DNA of 64,000 nt from the NCBI GenBank assembly GCA_965242775.1, contig CBDETI010000014.1, positions 62,001-126,000 on the forward strand, in the 5' to 3' direction. This DNA is from JAWPMT01 sp965242775. Its GTDB lineage: Bacteria; Bacteroidota; Bacteroidia; Cytophagales; Cyclobacteriaceae. The translations under genes were made by a program, and so were the position numbers. Positions within the stretch are counted from its first letter, which is position 1. Every line of letters starts with the position of its first letter. Under the pieces are notes generated by a model. The model saw only the letters and a program-made list of their open reading frames with translations, did not search any database and was not told the DNA's origin. This document shows positions 55,721 through 63,754 of this stretch, in pieces.

Positions 55721-55859
55721 TGTCGTCAACAATTCTCTCTTGGAGATTTTTTTTGGCGCCAGGCCAGGTGGTCCGGCTACTTATGTCTATACCTATTAAT
55801 AACATCACTAACAGGAAGATGGCGGCAAGTATGAAAAATAATTTCTTCGACCTCTTCAT
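55713..55859 (-). CDS. Small single-pass membrane protein (48 aa)
   Basis: An ATG at 55859 opens a 48-codon frame: basic MKRSKK, one hydrophobic helix (residues ~7-24, KLFFILAAIFLLVMLLIGI), then a soluble tail with WPGAKKNLQERIVDDNG. The positive-inside bias, one clean helix and an 8-bp overlap of its stop with the DUF2452 ATG (ATGGCTGA arrangement) support a real gene translated in a coupled manner. Too short for common gene-finding cut-offs. No family known to me. The tail being outside or the N-terminus being cytoplasmic follows from charge. Confidence 0.65.
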   Translation of the reverse strand: MKRSKKLFFILAAIFLLVMLLIGIDISSRTTWPGAKKNLQERIVDDNG

Positions 55860-55909
55860 ATTCTATTGAACCAGCTACAACTTTGGGCTTTAGTCGTAGA
55901 TACATACTA

Positions 55910-56287
55910 ATGAATATTAAAGCCAAACTACTCGAAAAATTTGATACTCAGAATATCTCTGAGACCTTCCGCAAACGGGAATTTGTAGTCGAGTTCGCAG
56001 AAAACCCCCAATATCCGGAATATTTGAAATTTGAGCTAATACAAAGTAACTGCGAACAGATTGAGGACATTCCAGTAGATAGTGATATTTCAATCACCTT
56101 CAACCTCAAAGGTCGCAAATGGACAGATAAACAGGGAAAAGTTGTGTACTTCAACAGCCTACAAGCCTGGCGAGTCGAGCTAGCTGAAAACAGCGCTATG
56201 GATGCGAGCACAGCTGACCAAGCCCCACCTCCGGATGAGACCTGGATGAGCAATGACGCCTCGGATGATGACGATCTTCCTTTCTAG
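55910..56287 (+). CDS. DUF3127 (single-stranded-DNA-binding-like) protein with SSB-type tail
   Basis: 125 residues from the ATG at 55910; an in-frame TTG at 55883 is less plausible. The core (QNISETFRKREFVVEF, VDSDISITFNLKGRKWTDKQGKVVYFNSLQAWRVE) matches the DUF3127 family, which has an OB-fold-like arrangement. After a Pro/Asp-rich linker it ends in DDDDLPF, nearly identical to the acidic SSB C-terminal tip that recruits DNA-maintenance enzymes. Role in DNA metabolism is therefore plausible. Convergent with the next gene, overlapping by 4 bp. Confidence 0.78.
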   Translation: MNIKAKLLEKFDTQNISETFRKREFVVEFAENPQYPEYLKFELIQSNCEQIEDIPVDSDISITFNLKGRKWTDKQGKVVYFNSLQAWRVELAENSAMDASTADQAPPPDETWMSNDASDDDDLPF

Positions 56288-56544
56288 AAGCGTTTCTTCC
56301 TGAAGGTAATGGGTATGTAATCGTCAGTAGGTATACCAATATGTGCCAATTCCCATTCGGAATTGTAGGTAGTCACCAGGTTTTTAATGCATTCTACTCG
56401 ATCCTCGGTCGGGAAAGGACATTCCTCCCAATAGAATATTTCCACGCGGTAATTATATTGCTTCTTTATTCCATTGATCCGAACCTCAACCTCAATGTCC
56501 TGTTCTTCGTTTAGTTGTGGGATTTCAATTCCTATTACGCCCAT
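56284..56544 (-). CDS. Hypothetical protein (86 aa)
   Basis: A short soluble protein without signal peptide. Sequence begins MGVIGIEIPQLNEEQDIEVEV and contains two cysteines around EECPFPTEDRVECI; the end is basic (FRKKRF). No family recognised. It is kept because its start and stop fill the space between two well-supported genes, ending in a 4-bp overlap with the convergent DUF3127 gene, and the codon pattern looks coding. Confidence 0.6.
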   Translation of the reverse strand: MGVIGIEIPQLNEEQDIEVEVRINGIKKQYNYRVEIFYWEECPFPTEDRVECIKNLVTTYNSEWELAHIGIPTDDYIPITFRKKRF

Positions 56545-56683
56545 ACTTCTAATTGGTTTTTCATATATGACACAAAAAGTATACCTGTTCTCCTAAACAA
56601 TTGAAAAACAGGTTTTTATTGAAAAATAGCCCCTATTCTGGTGACCGATTTCTAAACAACATATTGTACGATTTAACCCATTT

Positions 56684-57214
56684 ATGATCATATCTAGGAC
56701 ATCATTTTGGTTTTCGGCGCTTGTAGCTGCGTTGCTTTGCAGCCAGTGTACGGATTATAAAGACAAATCAAAACGTCCCTCTCCTCCCGTATCTGACACT
56801 TCGTTGGTTCAAACAGCACAAGTCATTGTCGATTACAGCAGTCCAGCAGTGAAAAAAAGAAAATTATTGGGTGGTCTCATACCTTATGGCAAAATATGGA
56901 GGACAGGTGCGAACGAAGCAACGACATTTTCCACAGACAAGGACCTGCAAGTAATGGGCAAGTCACTGCCTCAAGGCAGGTACTCCTATTTTACAATCGC
57001 TTCCAAAGACCATTGGATCATTATTTTCAATAAGGAATGGGATCAGTGGGGATCATACAATTATGATCAGGATCAAGATGCGATCAGACTGGAGATTCTA
57101 CCCTATAGAGTGGATGAATTTGAGGAACGTATGCGTCTATATTTCGAGGAGGAGGAACTTGTTTTTCATTGGGGAAACCTGAGATACAGCCTCGAGCTTC
57201 AGCAAGAGAACTAG
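56684..57214 (+). CDS. DUF2911 family exported protein
   Basis: 176 residues with an N-terminal signal/lipoprotein-type leader (hydrophobic ~8-19, cysteines 19 and 22). DUF2911 signature: VDYSSPAVKKRKLLGGLIPYGKIWRTGANEATTFSTDKDLQVMGKSLPQGRYSYFTI, then a KEWDQWGSYNYDQDQDAIRLE strand. The family is frequent in Bacteroidota, extracytoplasmic, function unknown. Convergent with DUF302 gene, overlapping 4 bp. Confidence 0.87.
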   Translation: MIISRTSFWFSALVAALLCSQCTDYKDKSKRPSPPVSDTSLVQTAQVIVDYSSPAVKKRKLLGGLIPYGKIWRTGANEATTFSTDKDLQVMGKSLPQGRYSYFTIASKDHWIIIFNKEWDQWGSYNYDQDQDAIRLEILPYRVDEFEERMRLYFEEEELVFHWGNLRYSLELQQEN

Positions 57215-57654
57215 CGTCTCCTTATAGTCTCGTTTACTATCCTCACAACCAAGGCCGTCATCTTTGTAAGGGTCTCGGGGCAATCCTGGATCATAAACCG
57301 CTTCCGCATGAACTGAGGATCTATATAGCCAATGTAGACATCTCCATTTTCCTCCCAAACCATGAGTTTGAGTGGCAGGTCCAAAGCTGAGGTCTGTTCG
57401 CAATTGATCAGGTCAGTGGTCAGGTCCGGATCCTCAAAAAGAATCACATTCGTCGAGTCTATTTCATGACCCTTCTCGATAGCAATTTCATGGTGATGAA
57501 CCGTTTCAAAAAACTTCAGTCCCTTTTCGTCAATGATGCTCTCAATCTTCGCAGTGGTCGCATCCACACTCAAATGACTCTTGAAAATTGTCAAATTCTG
57601 AGCTTGACTAAAAAAAGAGACAAGAAGAAGAAGCAAGGTGGCGGTTTCTTTCAT
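57211..57654 (-). CDS. DUF302 family periplasmic protein
   Basis: 147 residues from the ATG at 57654, which gives a signal peptide (MKETATLLLLLVSFFSQAQ). The mature part (TAKIESIIDEKGLKFFETVHHHEIAIEKG, NVILFEDPDLTTDLINCEQTSALDLPLKLMVWEENGDVYIGY) fits DUF302, a small alpha/beta domain found in periplasmic proteins. Function unknown; a metal role has been suggested for the family but is not shown here. Divergent from the SpoIIE phosphatase gene (124-bp gap). Confidence 0.85.
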   Translation of the reverse strand: MKETATLLLLLVSFFSQAQNLTIFKSHLSVDATTAKIESIIDEKGLKFFETVHHHEIAIEKGHEIDSTNVILFEDPDLTTDLINCEQTSALDLPLKLMVWEENGDVYIGYIDPQFMRKRFMIQDCPETLTKMTALVVRIVNETIRRR

Positions 57655-57778
57655 TTCATTTCTTTCTTGCATGCCGAAATTACACTTCCGACTCATAAAA
57701 AAAGAAGAATATCATTTTTAATGACAATATTTTTATCTTTTCCGTTTGACAAAACGATCCGCCTAAGAAAAAACTATA

Positions 57779-58957
57779 ATGAAGTTATATCCTAAGCTTT
57801 TTTTAGCCCTCACACTCAGTTTCCTAATTGCTTTTGCCATTGCTTACTTTCTAGGCGGTGGTGAACCGGTAAGCATTGGAAGCCAGGCCATTGGCCTACT
57901 GTCATTTGGTATCATTTTCACTGTTCTGGTGATCGGATTGATCGTCAATCCGGTAGTGGCACTTAGTAGTAAAGCCAAAAGAATAGGTGAAGGAAATCTC
58001 GATATAGAAATAGAAGACCAGGGAAAAGACGAGGTAGGTATACTCGCCGGTCAGCTCAAAGCTACCGCGCTGGAGTTGCGCAAAGAGATAAGAGAGGAAA
58101 AGCAGTTAAGTGACCAACTAAGCGCCCAGAAAAGTGAGTTGGAGGAGCAAAAAAACAAGCTTGAGGTAGTAAATCAGCAGATCACTTCAAGTATATACTA
58201 CGCGCAGCGAATACAAAACTCCATGTTGCCTACGCCTGGAGAATTGCGACGAAATGTGAGCGATTCTTTCATTTTTTTTCAACCCAAGGATGTCGTAAGC
58301 GGGGATTTTTACTGGTTTGAAAAAGTGCGTAGGGGACGAAATGAATATCTGATCATCGCCTGTGCAGATTGTACAGGCCATGGAGTGCCTGGCGCCATTA
58401 TGTCTATGATGGGAGGCAACCAACTGACCAATATTATTTACTACCAGAATTATATTGAGCCACTTAAGATTCTTGCCCGACTCGACAAAGCGATCAAGTT
58501 CGAGCTCTACCGCGACGAACAAAGCACGCCAAAACAGGACGGTATGGAAATAATGGTGTGTGTAATAGACCTTGACTCTTTAGTAATGAATTTTGCTGGT
58601 GCCGGCATGCCCCTACTCTACTGGGATCAAGAGGAAATTAACATCATCAAAAGCCCCAAATTAATGGTTGGAGGAGTTGAAGGAGAGGATGAAAAGGAAG
58701 TGGAAGATCAATTCGAGGAATCTCAACTACAACTGAAAGAAGGCGATCGCATCTATTTATCTTCTGATGGGTTCCAGGACCAATTCGGGGGCGAGGATGA
58801 CAAGCGGTTTATGGCCAAAAGGTTCCGGGACTTGCTCCATACTACGTCCGATATCAAAATGAAAGAGCAGGGAAATCAAGTAAAAGGAGCCTTTGAAAAA
58901 TGGAAGGGCAATCAGGATCAGACCGATGATGTACTGGTCATTGGGTTCGAAGTTTGA
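57779..58957 (+). CDS. HAMP-domain SpoIIE-type (PP2C) serine phosphatase
   Basis: 392 residues: two membrane helices (~7-25 and ~38-58), a HAMP domain (NPVVALSSKAKRIGEGNLDIEIEDQGKDEVGIL), a coiled coil (95-145), and a PP2C/SpoIIE phosphatase with QPKDVVSGDFYWFE, ADCTGHGVPGAIMSMMG and the terminal DDVLVIGFEV. Aspartates in SGDF, ADCTGHG and QTDD give the metal site. Such proteins dephosphorylate anti-sigma-factor antagonists in partner-switching signalling; no such partner is adjacent. The very short first periplasmic loop means sensing occurs in the membrane or HAMP region. Confidence 0.93.
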   Translation: MKLYPKLFLALTLSFLIAFAIAYFLGGGEPVSIGSQAIGLLSFGIIFTVLVIGLIVNPVVALSSKAKRIGEGNLDIEIEDQGKDEVGILAGQLKATALELRKEIREEKQLSDQLSAQKSELEEQKNKLEVVNQQITSSIYYAQRIQNSMLPTPGELRRNVSDSFIFFQPKDVVSGDFYWFEKVRRGRNEYLIIACADCTGHGVPGAIMSMMGGNQLTNIIYYQNYIEPLKILARLDKAIKFELYRDEQSTPKQDGMEIMVCVIDLDSLVMNFAGAGMPLLYWDQEEINIIKSPKLMVGGVEGEDEKEVEDQFEESQLQLKEGDRIYLSSDGFQDQFGGEDDKRFMAKRFRDLLHTTSDIKMKEQGNQVKGAFEKWKGNQDQTDDVLVIGFEV

Positions 58958-58963
58958 AAGATT

Positions 58964-60625
58964 TTACGCGCCTATCCCCTGGTTGTAGATTGCCAGTAAG
59001 TCTTCATGGGATTCCAGATCGATCATCTTGCCATCTTGCAGCATGATGAACTTATCAGCTCCGTCAAAATACTTTTCATCGTGGGTGATCACCAGTAGGG
59101 TCTTCCCCTTGGCTTTTAGCTCCGGCAGCAAGGTTCTGTAAAATACCTCTTTGTAGTAAGGGTCCTGACTGGCCGCCCATTCATCGAACACGTAAAACGG
59201 CTTATTATCCAGATATGAAAGTAAAAGCGCCAACCGTTTCCTCTGTCCTGTGGAAAGCGAAGTGGTGGAGAGTTTATTATCCTTGATGGTCACTTTTTTA
59301 TCAAGCTCCAGCAATTTCAAATACCTTTCCACGTCTACCTGCAATTCGCCGGAATCCAGGTGATCCAGGTGGTCAAATAGATAGAAATCTGTGAAAATGG
59401 CATTAAAGTTTTCCCGGTAAGCATCCAGGTTGCCTTTTTTCACGGCTGTATCACCCATTTGCACCTTTCCGGTTTCGGGAATGTACAAGCCACAGATAAT
59501 CTTGGCAAGCGTACTTTTTCCACTGCCATTCCCACCTAATAAATAGACCATCTGCCCTTTTTCAATTTCTAATGAGATGGGACCAAGTTGGAAAAATTTA
59601 TCCTCGCCCTCGTGAAAATACGTGTAGGTGATTTCATCAAGTTTCAAATAGCTTCCCTCCTTTTCGTCAAATGACGGTTCTTCCTCAGATCTGTTGATTT
59701 CCGCTTTCTCCAGGATCAGGCCTGTATCATTGATCTGTTCCAAGGCAATATCCGCCTTACCAAGAAATGGAAGAAACCCTCCAATATTGGACAAAGGTGA
59801 AAGGGTAAATAGCGAAATCATCAGGAATTGAGCCAGGGTTTCGAAACTCACGATTTGAAAATTATAGATCCCCACAAGCAGTAGACCAAAACCTAGGAGT
59901 AAGATCATTTCCGAGGCCCTCGAAAAAATAGAGATCCAAAGTCTTGCCCAAAGGTTGAACTCCCGCTGGGCTTTCGCCGAGGGCAGGAGCACGTTGCCAA
60001 TAAACCCTTCCCTTAATCTGATACTCAGTAAAAGTTCTTTCAACCCAAAAACCAGACTCTTAAAATGTCCTACCAGATCTTTCTGCGTATCTCTGGATTG
60101 CCGCATGGTATACTTAAAATGGTTCAATGGGTGCTTGGTAAGAAAGTAAGCCATGGTGAAAAGCAGCAGAAAAATCAGGATCAGTTCCCATGAAATAAAA
60201 GCCATGTAAAAAACACAGCCGATTACCATCGCCAAACTTGTAAAAATGTTAGGTAGGCGATTCACGAAATCGTTAATGGTCGTGATATCATCCGTGAGAA
60301 TAGTCAGCAGTTGGTTTTGTTTCCGCTCCATTTCTTTGAAAGAAGCTTTCATGATTTTCTTACTGAGATCAATTCTCATATCCAGCACTACATCCTGACT
60401 CAATTTCGTGATAGAATAAGTTGTAAGTACACTGGTAATCCCGTAGACAACCCATAGGCCCAGGAAAGAATAAACCAAAAATTGAAAATCTGCCAACTCA
60501 GTATTGATACCTTGATGGATCAAAGCAATCATACCAGTAAGGCACAAACCCGACACAACACCTGTTACAACAGCCACAATGAAGTCGAAAAGTGAAGTCT
60601 TGAGAAAAAGTAGCAGAACTTTCAT
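58964..60625 (-). CDS. Cyclic-peptide-export type ABC transporter (PvdE/SyrD-like)
   Basis: A 553-residue fused permease-ATPase. Six membrane helices in residues ~10-290; nucleotide-binding domain with Walker A GGNGSGKSTLAK (~360-371), signature LSTGQRKRLALL (~453-464), Walker B YVFDEWAASQDP (~475-486) and H-loop LVITHDEKYF. DEWAAxQDP is a hallmark of the SyrD/PvdE/YojI branch that exports cyclic peptides or siderophores. No NRPS gene is nearby; it is instead the last gene of the ACP/ketosynthase cluster (18-bp gap after the SDR gene), so a lipid or polyene product may be the cargo. Homodimer in the inner membrane. Confidence 0.93.
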   Translation of the reverse strand: MKVLLLFLKTSLFDFIVAVVTGVVSGLCLTGMIALIHQGINTELADFQFLVYSFLGLWVVYGITSVLTTYSITKLSQDVVLDMRIDLSKKIMKASFKEMERKQNQLLTILTDDITTINDFVNRLPNIFTSLAMVIGCVFYMAFISWELILIFLLLFTMAYFLTKHPLNHFKYTMRQSRDTQKDLVGHFKSLVFGLKELLLSIRLREGFIGNVLLPSAKAQREFNLWARLWISIFSRASEMILLLGFGLLLVGIYNFQIVSFETLAQFLMISLFTLSPLSNIGGFLPFLGKADIALEQINDTGLILEKAEINRSEEEPSFDEKEGSYLKLDEITYTYFHEGEDKFFQLGPISLEIEKGQMVYLLGGNGSGKSTLAKIICGLYIPETGKVQMGDTAVKKGNLDAYRENFNAIFTDFYLFDHLDHLDSGELQVDVERYLKLLELDKKVTIKDNKLSTTSLSTGQRKRLALLLSYLDNKPFYVFDEWAASQDPYYKEVFYRTLLPELKAKGKTLLVITHDEKYFDGADKFIMLQDGKMIDLESHEDLLAIYNQGIGA

Positions 60626-60643
60626 GTCGTAATATCGATGGGC

Positions 60644-61609
60644 TTAGAGCCAGCCCTTGTCTTTGTAAAATCGAATGGCCTCTTCAAACCCAGATTCCAA
60701 TGAATATTGAGGCGCAAATTTCAGCAATTTTTGATCAGGATGGTCATGAATGGTCCAATCTACGGCGATTAATTCCCGGATTTTTGCTGGGTTATAATGC
60801 CAAGATTTACCCAATACCCGATTGAACCACCAATTAACCGTGGAAGAAACTGCCTTGACAAGCCTCGTCGGTATATGGATGGTAAGGAGTCGCTTTCTGT
60901 TCAGGACCATTTTTATCGTCTTATTCAGCTCTCTCTGGCTGTAAAATAAATTATCATGGCCATAAAATGTTTTACCAGTCAGGGGCAGGGCTTCAAGCAC
61001 GAGTGCCGCCAAATCGGAGGCATGCACAAAGGTCAGTTTTTGTTCTCTTTCACCAATGGTCAGGTTGATGCCTCGGTTGACTATCTGCACCAACTCCAAA
61101 AAAGCTTTGTCACCGGAACCATATACTGCGGTAGGTCTTACTATAACAAAAGGTAATCCCATAGCGCGCACCACCTGCTCCGCTTCATATTTACTTTTGC
61201 CATAATCAGAAATTGGGTCATCGAAACCTGCATAGTCGGGTCCCCTCGCCGCGAGACTAGATATGTAAAGAAAATTGCCCTCAAGCAGGTTTTGAGACTT
61301 CAGGGCTAGCAGCAGGTTGTTTGTCACAACGACATTACCGTTCCTATAGGTAGGAAGGTCAATGGCTTCGGTGACACCTGCATTGTGGATAACAGAGTGG
61401 AAAGGCCCATGATCAGTCAAGGCTTTCGCCAGGCTCTCAACATCTGTATAGTCTAATCTAAGAAATTCGCAAGGAAGGTCTTTGATCCTGTCAATTCGAC
61501 TTTTCAACCTTGTCGCCGCTACGACCTGAAAACCCTTGGAAAGGGCTGCTTCTATCAAATGGCGACCGACGAAGCCATTGGCTCCGGTGATAAGTAACTT
61601 GCTGCTCAT
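60644..61609 (-). CDS. NAD(P)-dependent SDR epimerase/dehydratase
   Basis: 321-residue extended SDR. Cofactor motif ITGANGFVGRHL (7-18), Ser-Tyr-Lys triad in LYISSLAARG (Ser117/118) and SDYGKSKYEAEQ (Tyr136, Lys140), and FVIVRPTAVYGSGD. The enzyme could reduce a carbonyl or modify a sugar; substrate not predictable. Overlaps the phosphopantetheinyl transferase gene by 4 bp, so it belongs to the ACP/ketosynthase operon, where it is most plausibly a tailoring or ketoreduction step. Confidence 0.9.
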   Translation of the reverse strand: MSSKLLITGANGFVGRHLIEAALSKGFQVVAATRLKSRIDRIKDLPCEFLRLDYTDVESLAKALTDHGPFHSVIHNAGVTEAIDLPTYRNGNVVVTNNLLLALKSQNLLEGNFLYISSLAARGPDYAGFDDPISDYGKSKYEAEQVVRAMGLPFVIVRPTAVYGSGDKAFLELVQIVNRGINLTIGEREQKLTFVHASDLAALVLEALPLTGKTFYGHDNLFYSQRELNKTIKMVLNRKRLLTIHIPTRLVKAVSSTVNWWFNRVLGKSWHYNPAKIRELIAVDWTIHDHPDQKLLKFAPQYSLESGFEEAIRFYKDKGWL

Positions 61610-62193
61610 AGGGAGAATGCAAATGCCAGAAAGTTCCCGTGGTGCGACAAAGACAGGTGATTATCGAGCCTTTCATGCCCATGATAAAAATACGGCACTT
61701 GATTTTGGTCTTTGACGATGGACAATTGCGTTCTGCTCCGGCTGGTTTTTTTCGAGAACGCATCAATAGCGGCTGACCTGATGGCCTCAGCCTGCTGTTG
61801 ATAATCTACATTGTCGATCTCCTTCACCTGTGAAAAATTGCTTTGATTTTCCCCGGAATAACTTAGTGCGTCAACATAGCGGTCCGTTATATGGGCCTGG
61901 CCATTGAACAAATACTGATCGCAAGCAATTGTGAAGGAAATAAGTGATTGGTTCGCTGTGATTTGCTGAAGCTGAAAGTCCAGGGGATTGAACCTAATAC
62001 TGTTACGACCAGCCTGTACCACGGCCTTGAAGGCTGACTCTTTGATCGCCCACAAAAGCCAAAAATATTCATCCAGAGACTGGATCATCTCAATCTCTTC
62101 CGGATAAAAACTGGTTCTCTCGAGTCTTTGGTAATAAGCGGGTCTACGATTCTTCGCAAACCGTAGATCCACAATATCGTTACCCAGCGGCAA
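61606..62193 (-). CDS. 4'-phosphopantetheinyl transferase
   Basis: 195 residues. Attaches the pantetheine arm of CoA to a serine of carrier proteins. Motifs: LGNDIVDL (3-10, Asp6 and Asp9) and WAIKESAFKAV (48-58), the two magnesium/CoA-binding signatures of the AcpS/Sfp superfamily. The C-terminal half (119-195) is less conserved and may be a pseudo-repeat. The start overlaps the end of the ACP gene by 14 bp, which strongly suggests that this ACP is its partner. Confidence 0.92.
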   Translation of the reverse strand: MPLGNDIVDLRFAKNRRPAYYQRLERTSFYPEEIEMIQSLDEYFWLLWAIKESAFKAVVQAGRNSIRFNPLDFQLQQITANQSLISFTIACDQYLFNGQAHITDRYVDALSYSGENQSNFSQVKEIDNVDYQQQAEAIRSAAIDAFSKKTSRSRTQLSIVKDQNQVPYFYHGHERLDNHLSLSHHGNFLAFAFSL

Positions 62194-62440
62194 CAGCTAA
62201 CTTCGACTCTATAACATCGATGCTGGCACCTACTGAAATCATTTCATTGATAGACTGATCGTCAATCATGATATCAAATTCTGACTCGATATCTAATACA
62301 ATATCCACAATATGAGCTGAATTGATTTTCAGGTCGTTCACCAAATCAGAGCTTTCAGTCATATTTTCGAAAGCAGAATTGTCTCCAACGTATGGCTGGA
62401 TCAACTCTTTCATTTTCGTTAGGATGTTCTCTCTATTCAT
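62180..62440 (-). CDS. Acyl carrier protein
   Basis: 86 residues with four predicted helices. Pantetheine attachment at Ser41 in LKINSAHIVDIVLDIESEFDI; the residue before it is Asn rather than the usual Asp of the DS(L/M) motif. Carries acyl chains for the ketosynthase encoded upstream (39-bp gap). Different enough from the housekeeping AcpP pattern to be a pathway-specific carrier. Confidence 0.93.
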   Translation of the reverse strand: MNRENILTKMKELIQPYVGDNSAFENMTESSDLVNDLKINSAHIVDIVLDIESEFDIMIDDQSINEMISVGASIDVIESKLAVAAG

Positions 62441-62479
62441 AATCCAAATTATTACGCAACTAATTATTTCTTGTTTCTA

Positions 62480-63754
62480 TTATTTCCAGGTTTTCAGGGC
62501 CACACAGCAATTCAAATCACCAAATCCAAAGTTGGATTTGATGGCAATGTCAATTTCCCTATCTATCCTCTCGGTGGGTATTCGGTCCCAAGAAATCTTG
62601 TTTAGAATTTCCGGGTGCACCTCATCGAGGTTCAAATTGGGGTGAATGTAATTCCCTTTCATACCCAGTATTGTGGCGACCAATTCGATCGCGCCGGCAC
62701 CACCAATGCAATGCCCTATCATGGATTTCGTCGCGTTGATCATCGGGAAATCCTCTCCCTGGAGCCCTAACGCGTTAACCCAATTATTTATTTCTACTAC
62801 ATCACCCTTCGTGGATGTCAGGTGTCCATTGATCAGGTCAATATCCTCCGGTCTGATGTCCGCATCCTCCAAGCATCCCTGAATACATCTCACTACACCA
62901 TCCGGATTGGCGGCTGTCATCGATCCTCCATGTCGCTGCCCGCCGGTGTTCACAAAAGAGCCCAATACCTCGGCATAGATCGTAGCCCCTCTTTCCAACG
63001 CAGAATCCAGCTCTTCTAATAACAGTGCCCCCGCACCTGCACCCGGAACAAATCCCGCCGGATTGCTCGACATAGGCCTTGATCCAGCTTGCGGATCATC
63101 ATTATATGCGTGACATAAAATGCGCATAGCATCGAAAGCTCCCCAGATGTAGCGTCCGTCACCTTCTGTACCACCACATAGCATTCTTTTCGCACTTCCT
63201 CTTCGGATCCAGTCAAACCCTTGGGCAACGGCCTCGGATCCGGTAATACAGGCAGATGAATTACTCATCACCCTATTTCCAAAACCCAGAATTTGATTGA
63301 GATAAGCGCTTGCCCCACTGCTCATACTTTGTGGGATGGCCGCCGCCCCCAATAACTTATGATTGCCCTCGTCAATAGGTGCAGTTTTGCTTGTGATAAA
63401 GCTATCTAAGCCCAACGCTCCCGCTCCAAAGGCGGCTCCGGTATCATAATCTGTCTCTTTGCTAAGTACCTCCAGGCCGGCATCCTGCCAGGCTTCTATT
63501 CCAGCAAGACAAGCATATAGAATGGCCCGATTTGTGATCTTTTTGGCAATATAAGCCGGTAACTTTTCAAGCAAATACTCGTCCGTCACATCAGGTTTAC
63601 CGCCGATTTGACACCTGAAGTTGAGGTCCACCAACTCTTCCCAATGCGTGATCCCGGAAACACCATTTCTCAAAGCATTTTCGAACTGCTTTGTACCAAT
63701 ACCGTTTGGCGCTACAACGCCCATTCCAGTAACTACTACTCGCTTAGGCTGCAT
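62480..63754 (-). CDS. Beta-ketoacyl-ACP synthase (KAS II/FabF family)
   Basis: 424-residue thiolase-fold condensing enzyme. The catalytic triad is complete: Cys169 (NSSACITGS), His311 (INGHLTSTKGD) and His348 (KSMIGHCIGGAGA), with Lys343. It elongates acyl-ACP with malonyl-ACP. The first His motif (GHLTST) and the end (FGFGDLN) differ from housekeeping FabF (AHGTGT and FGFGGxN), placing it in a secondary pathway clade of the flexirubin/aryl-polyene type by my recollection. Overlaps the dehydratase gene by 11 bp. Confidence 0.94.
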   Translation of the reverse strand: MQPKRVVVTGMGVVAPNGIGTKQFENALRNGVSGITHWEELVDLNFRCQIGGKPDVTDEYLLEKLPAYIAKKITNRAILYACLAGIEAWQDAGLEVLSKETDYDTGAAFGAGALGLDSFITSKTAPIDEGNHKLLGAAAIPQSMSSGASAYLNQILGFGNRVMSNSSACITGSEAVAQGFDWIRRGSAKRMLCGGTEGDGRYIWGAFDAMRILCHAYNDDPQAGSRPMSSNPAGFVPGAGAGALLLEELDSALERGATIYAEVLGSFVNTGGQRHGGSMTAANPDGVVRCIQGCLEDADIRPEDIDLINGHLTSTKGDVVEINNWVNALGLQGEDFPMINATKSMIGHCIGGAGAIELVATILGMKGNYIHPNLNLDEVHPEILNKISWDRIPTERIDREIDIAIKSNFGFGDLNCCVALKTWK

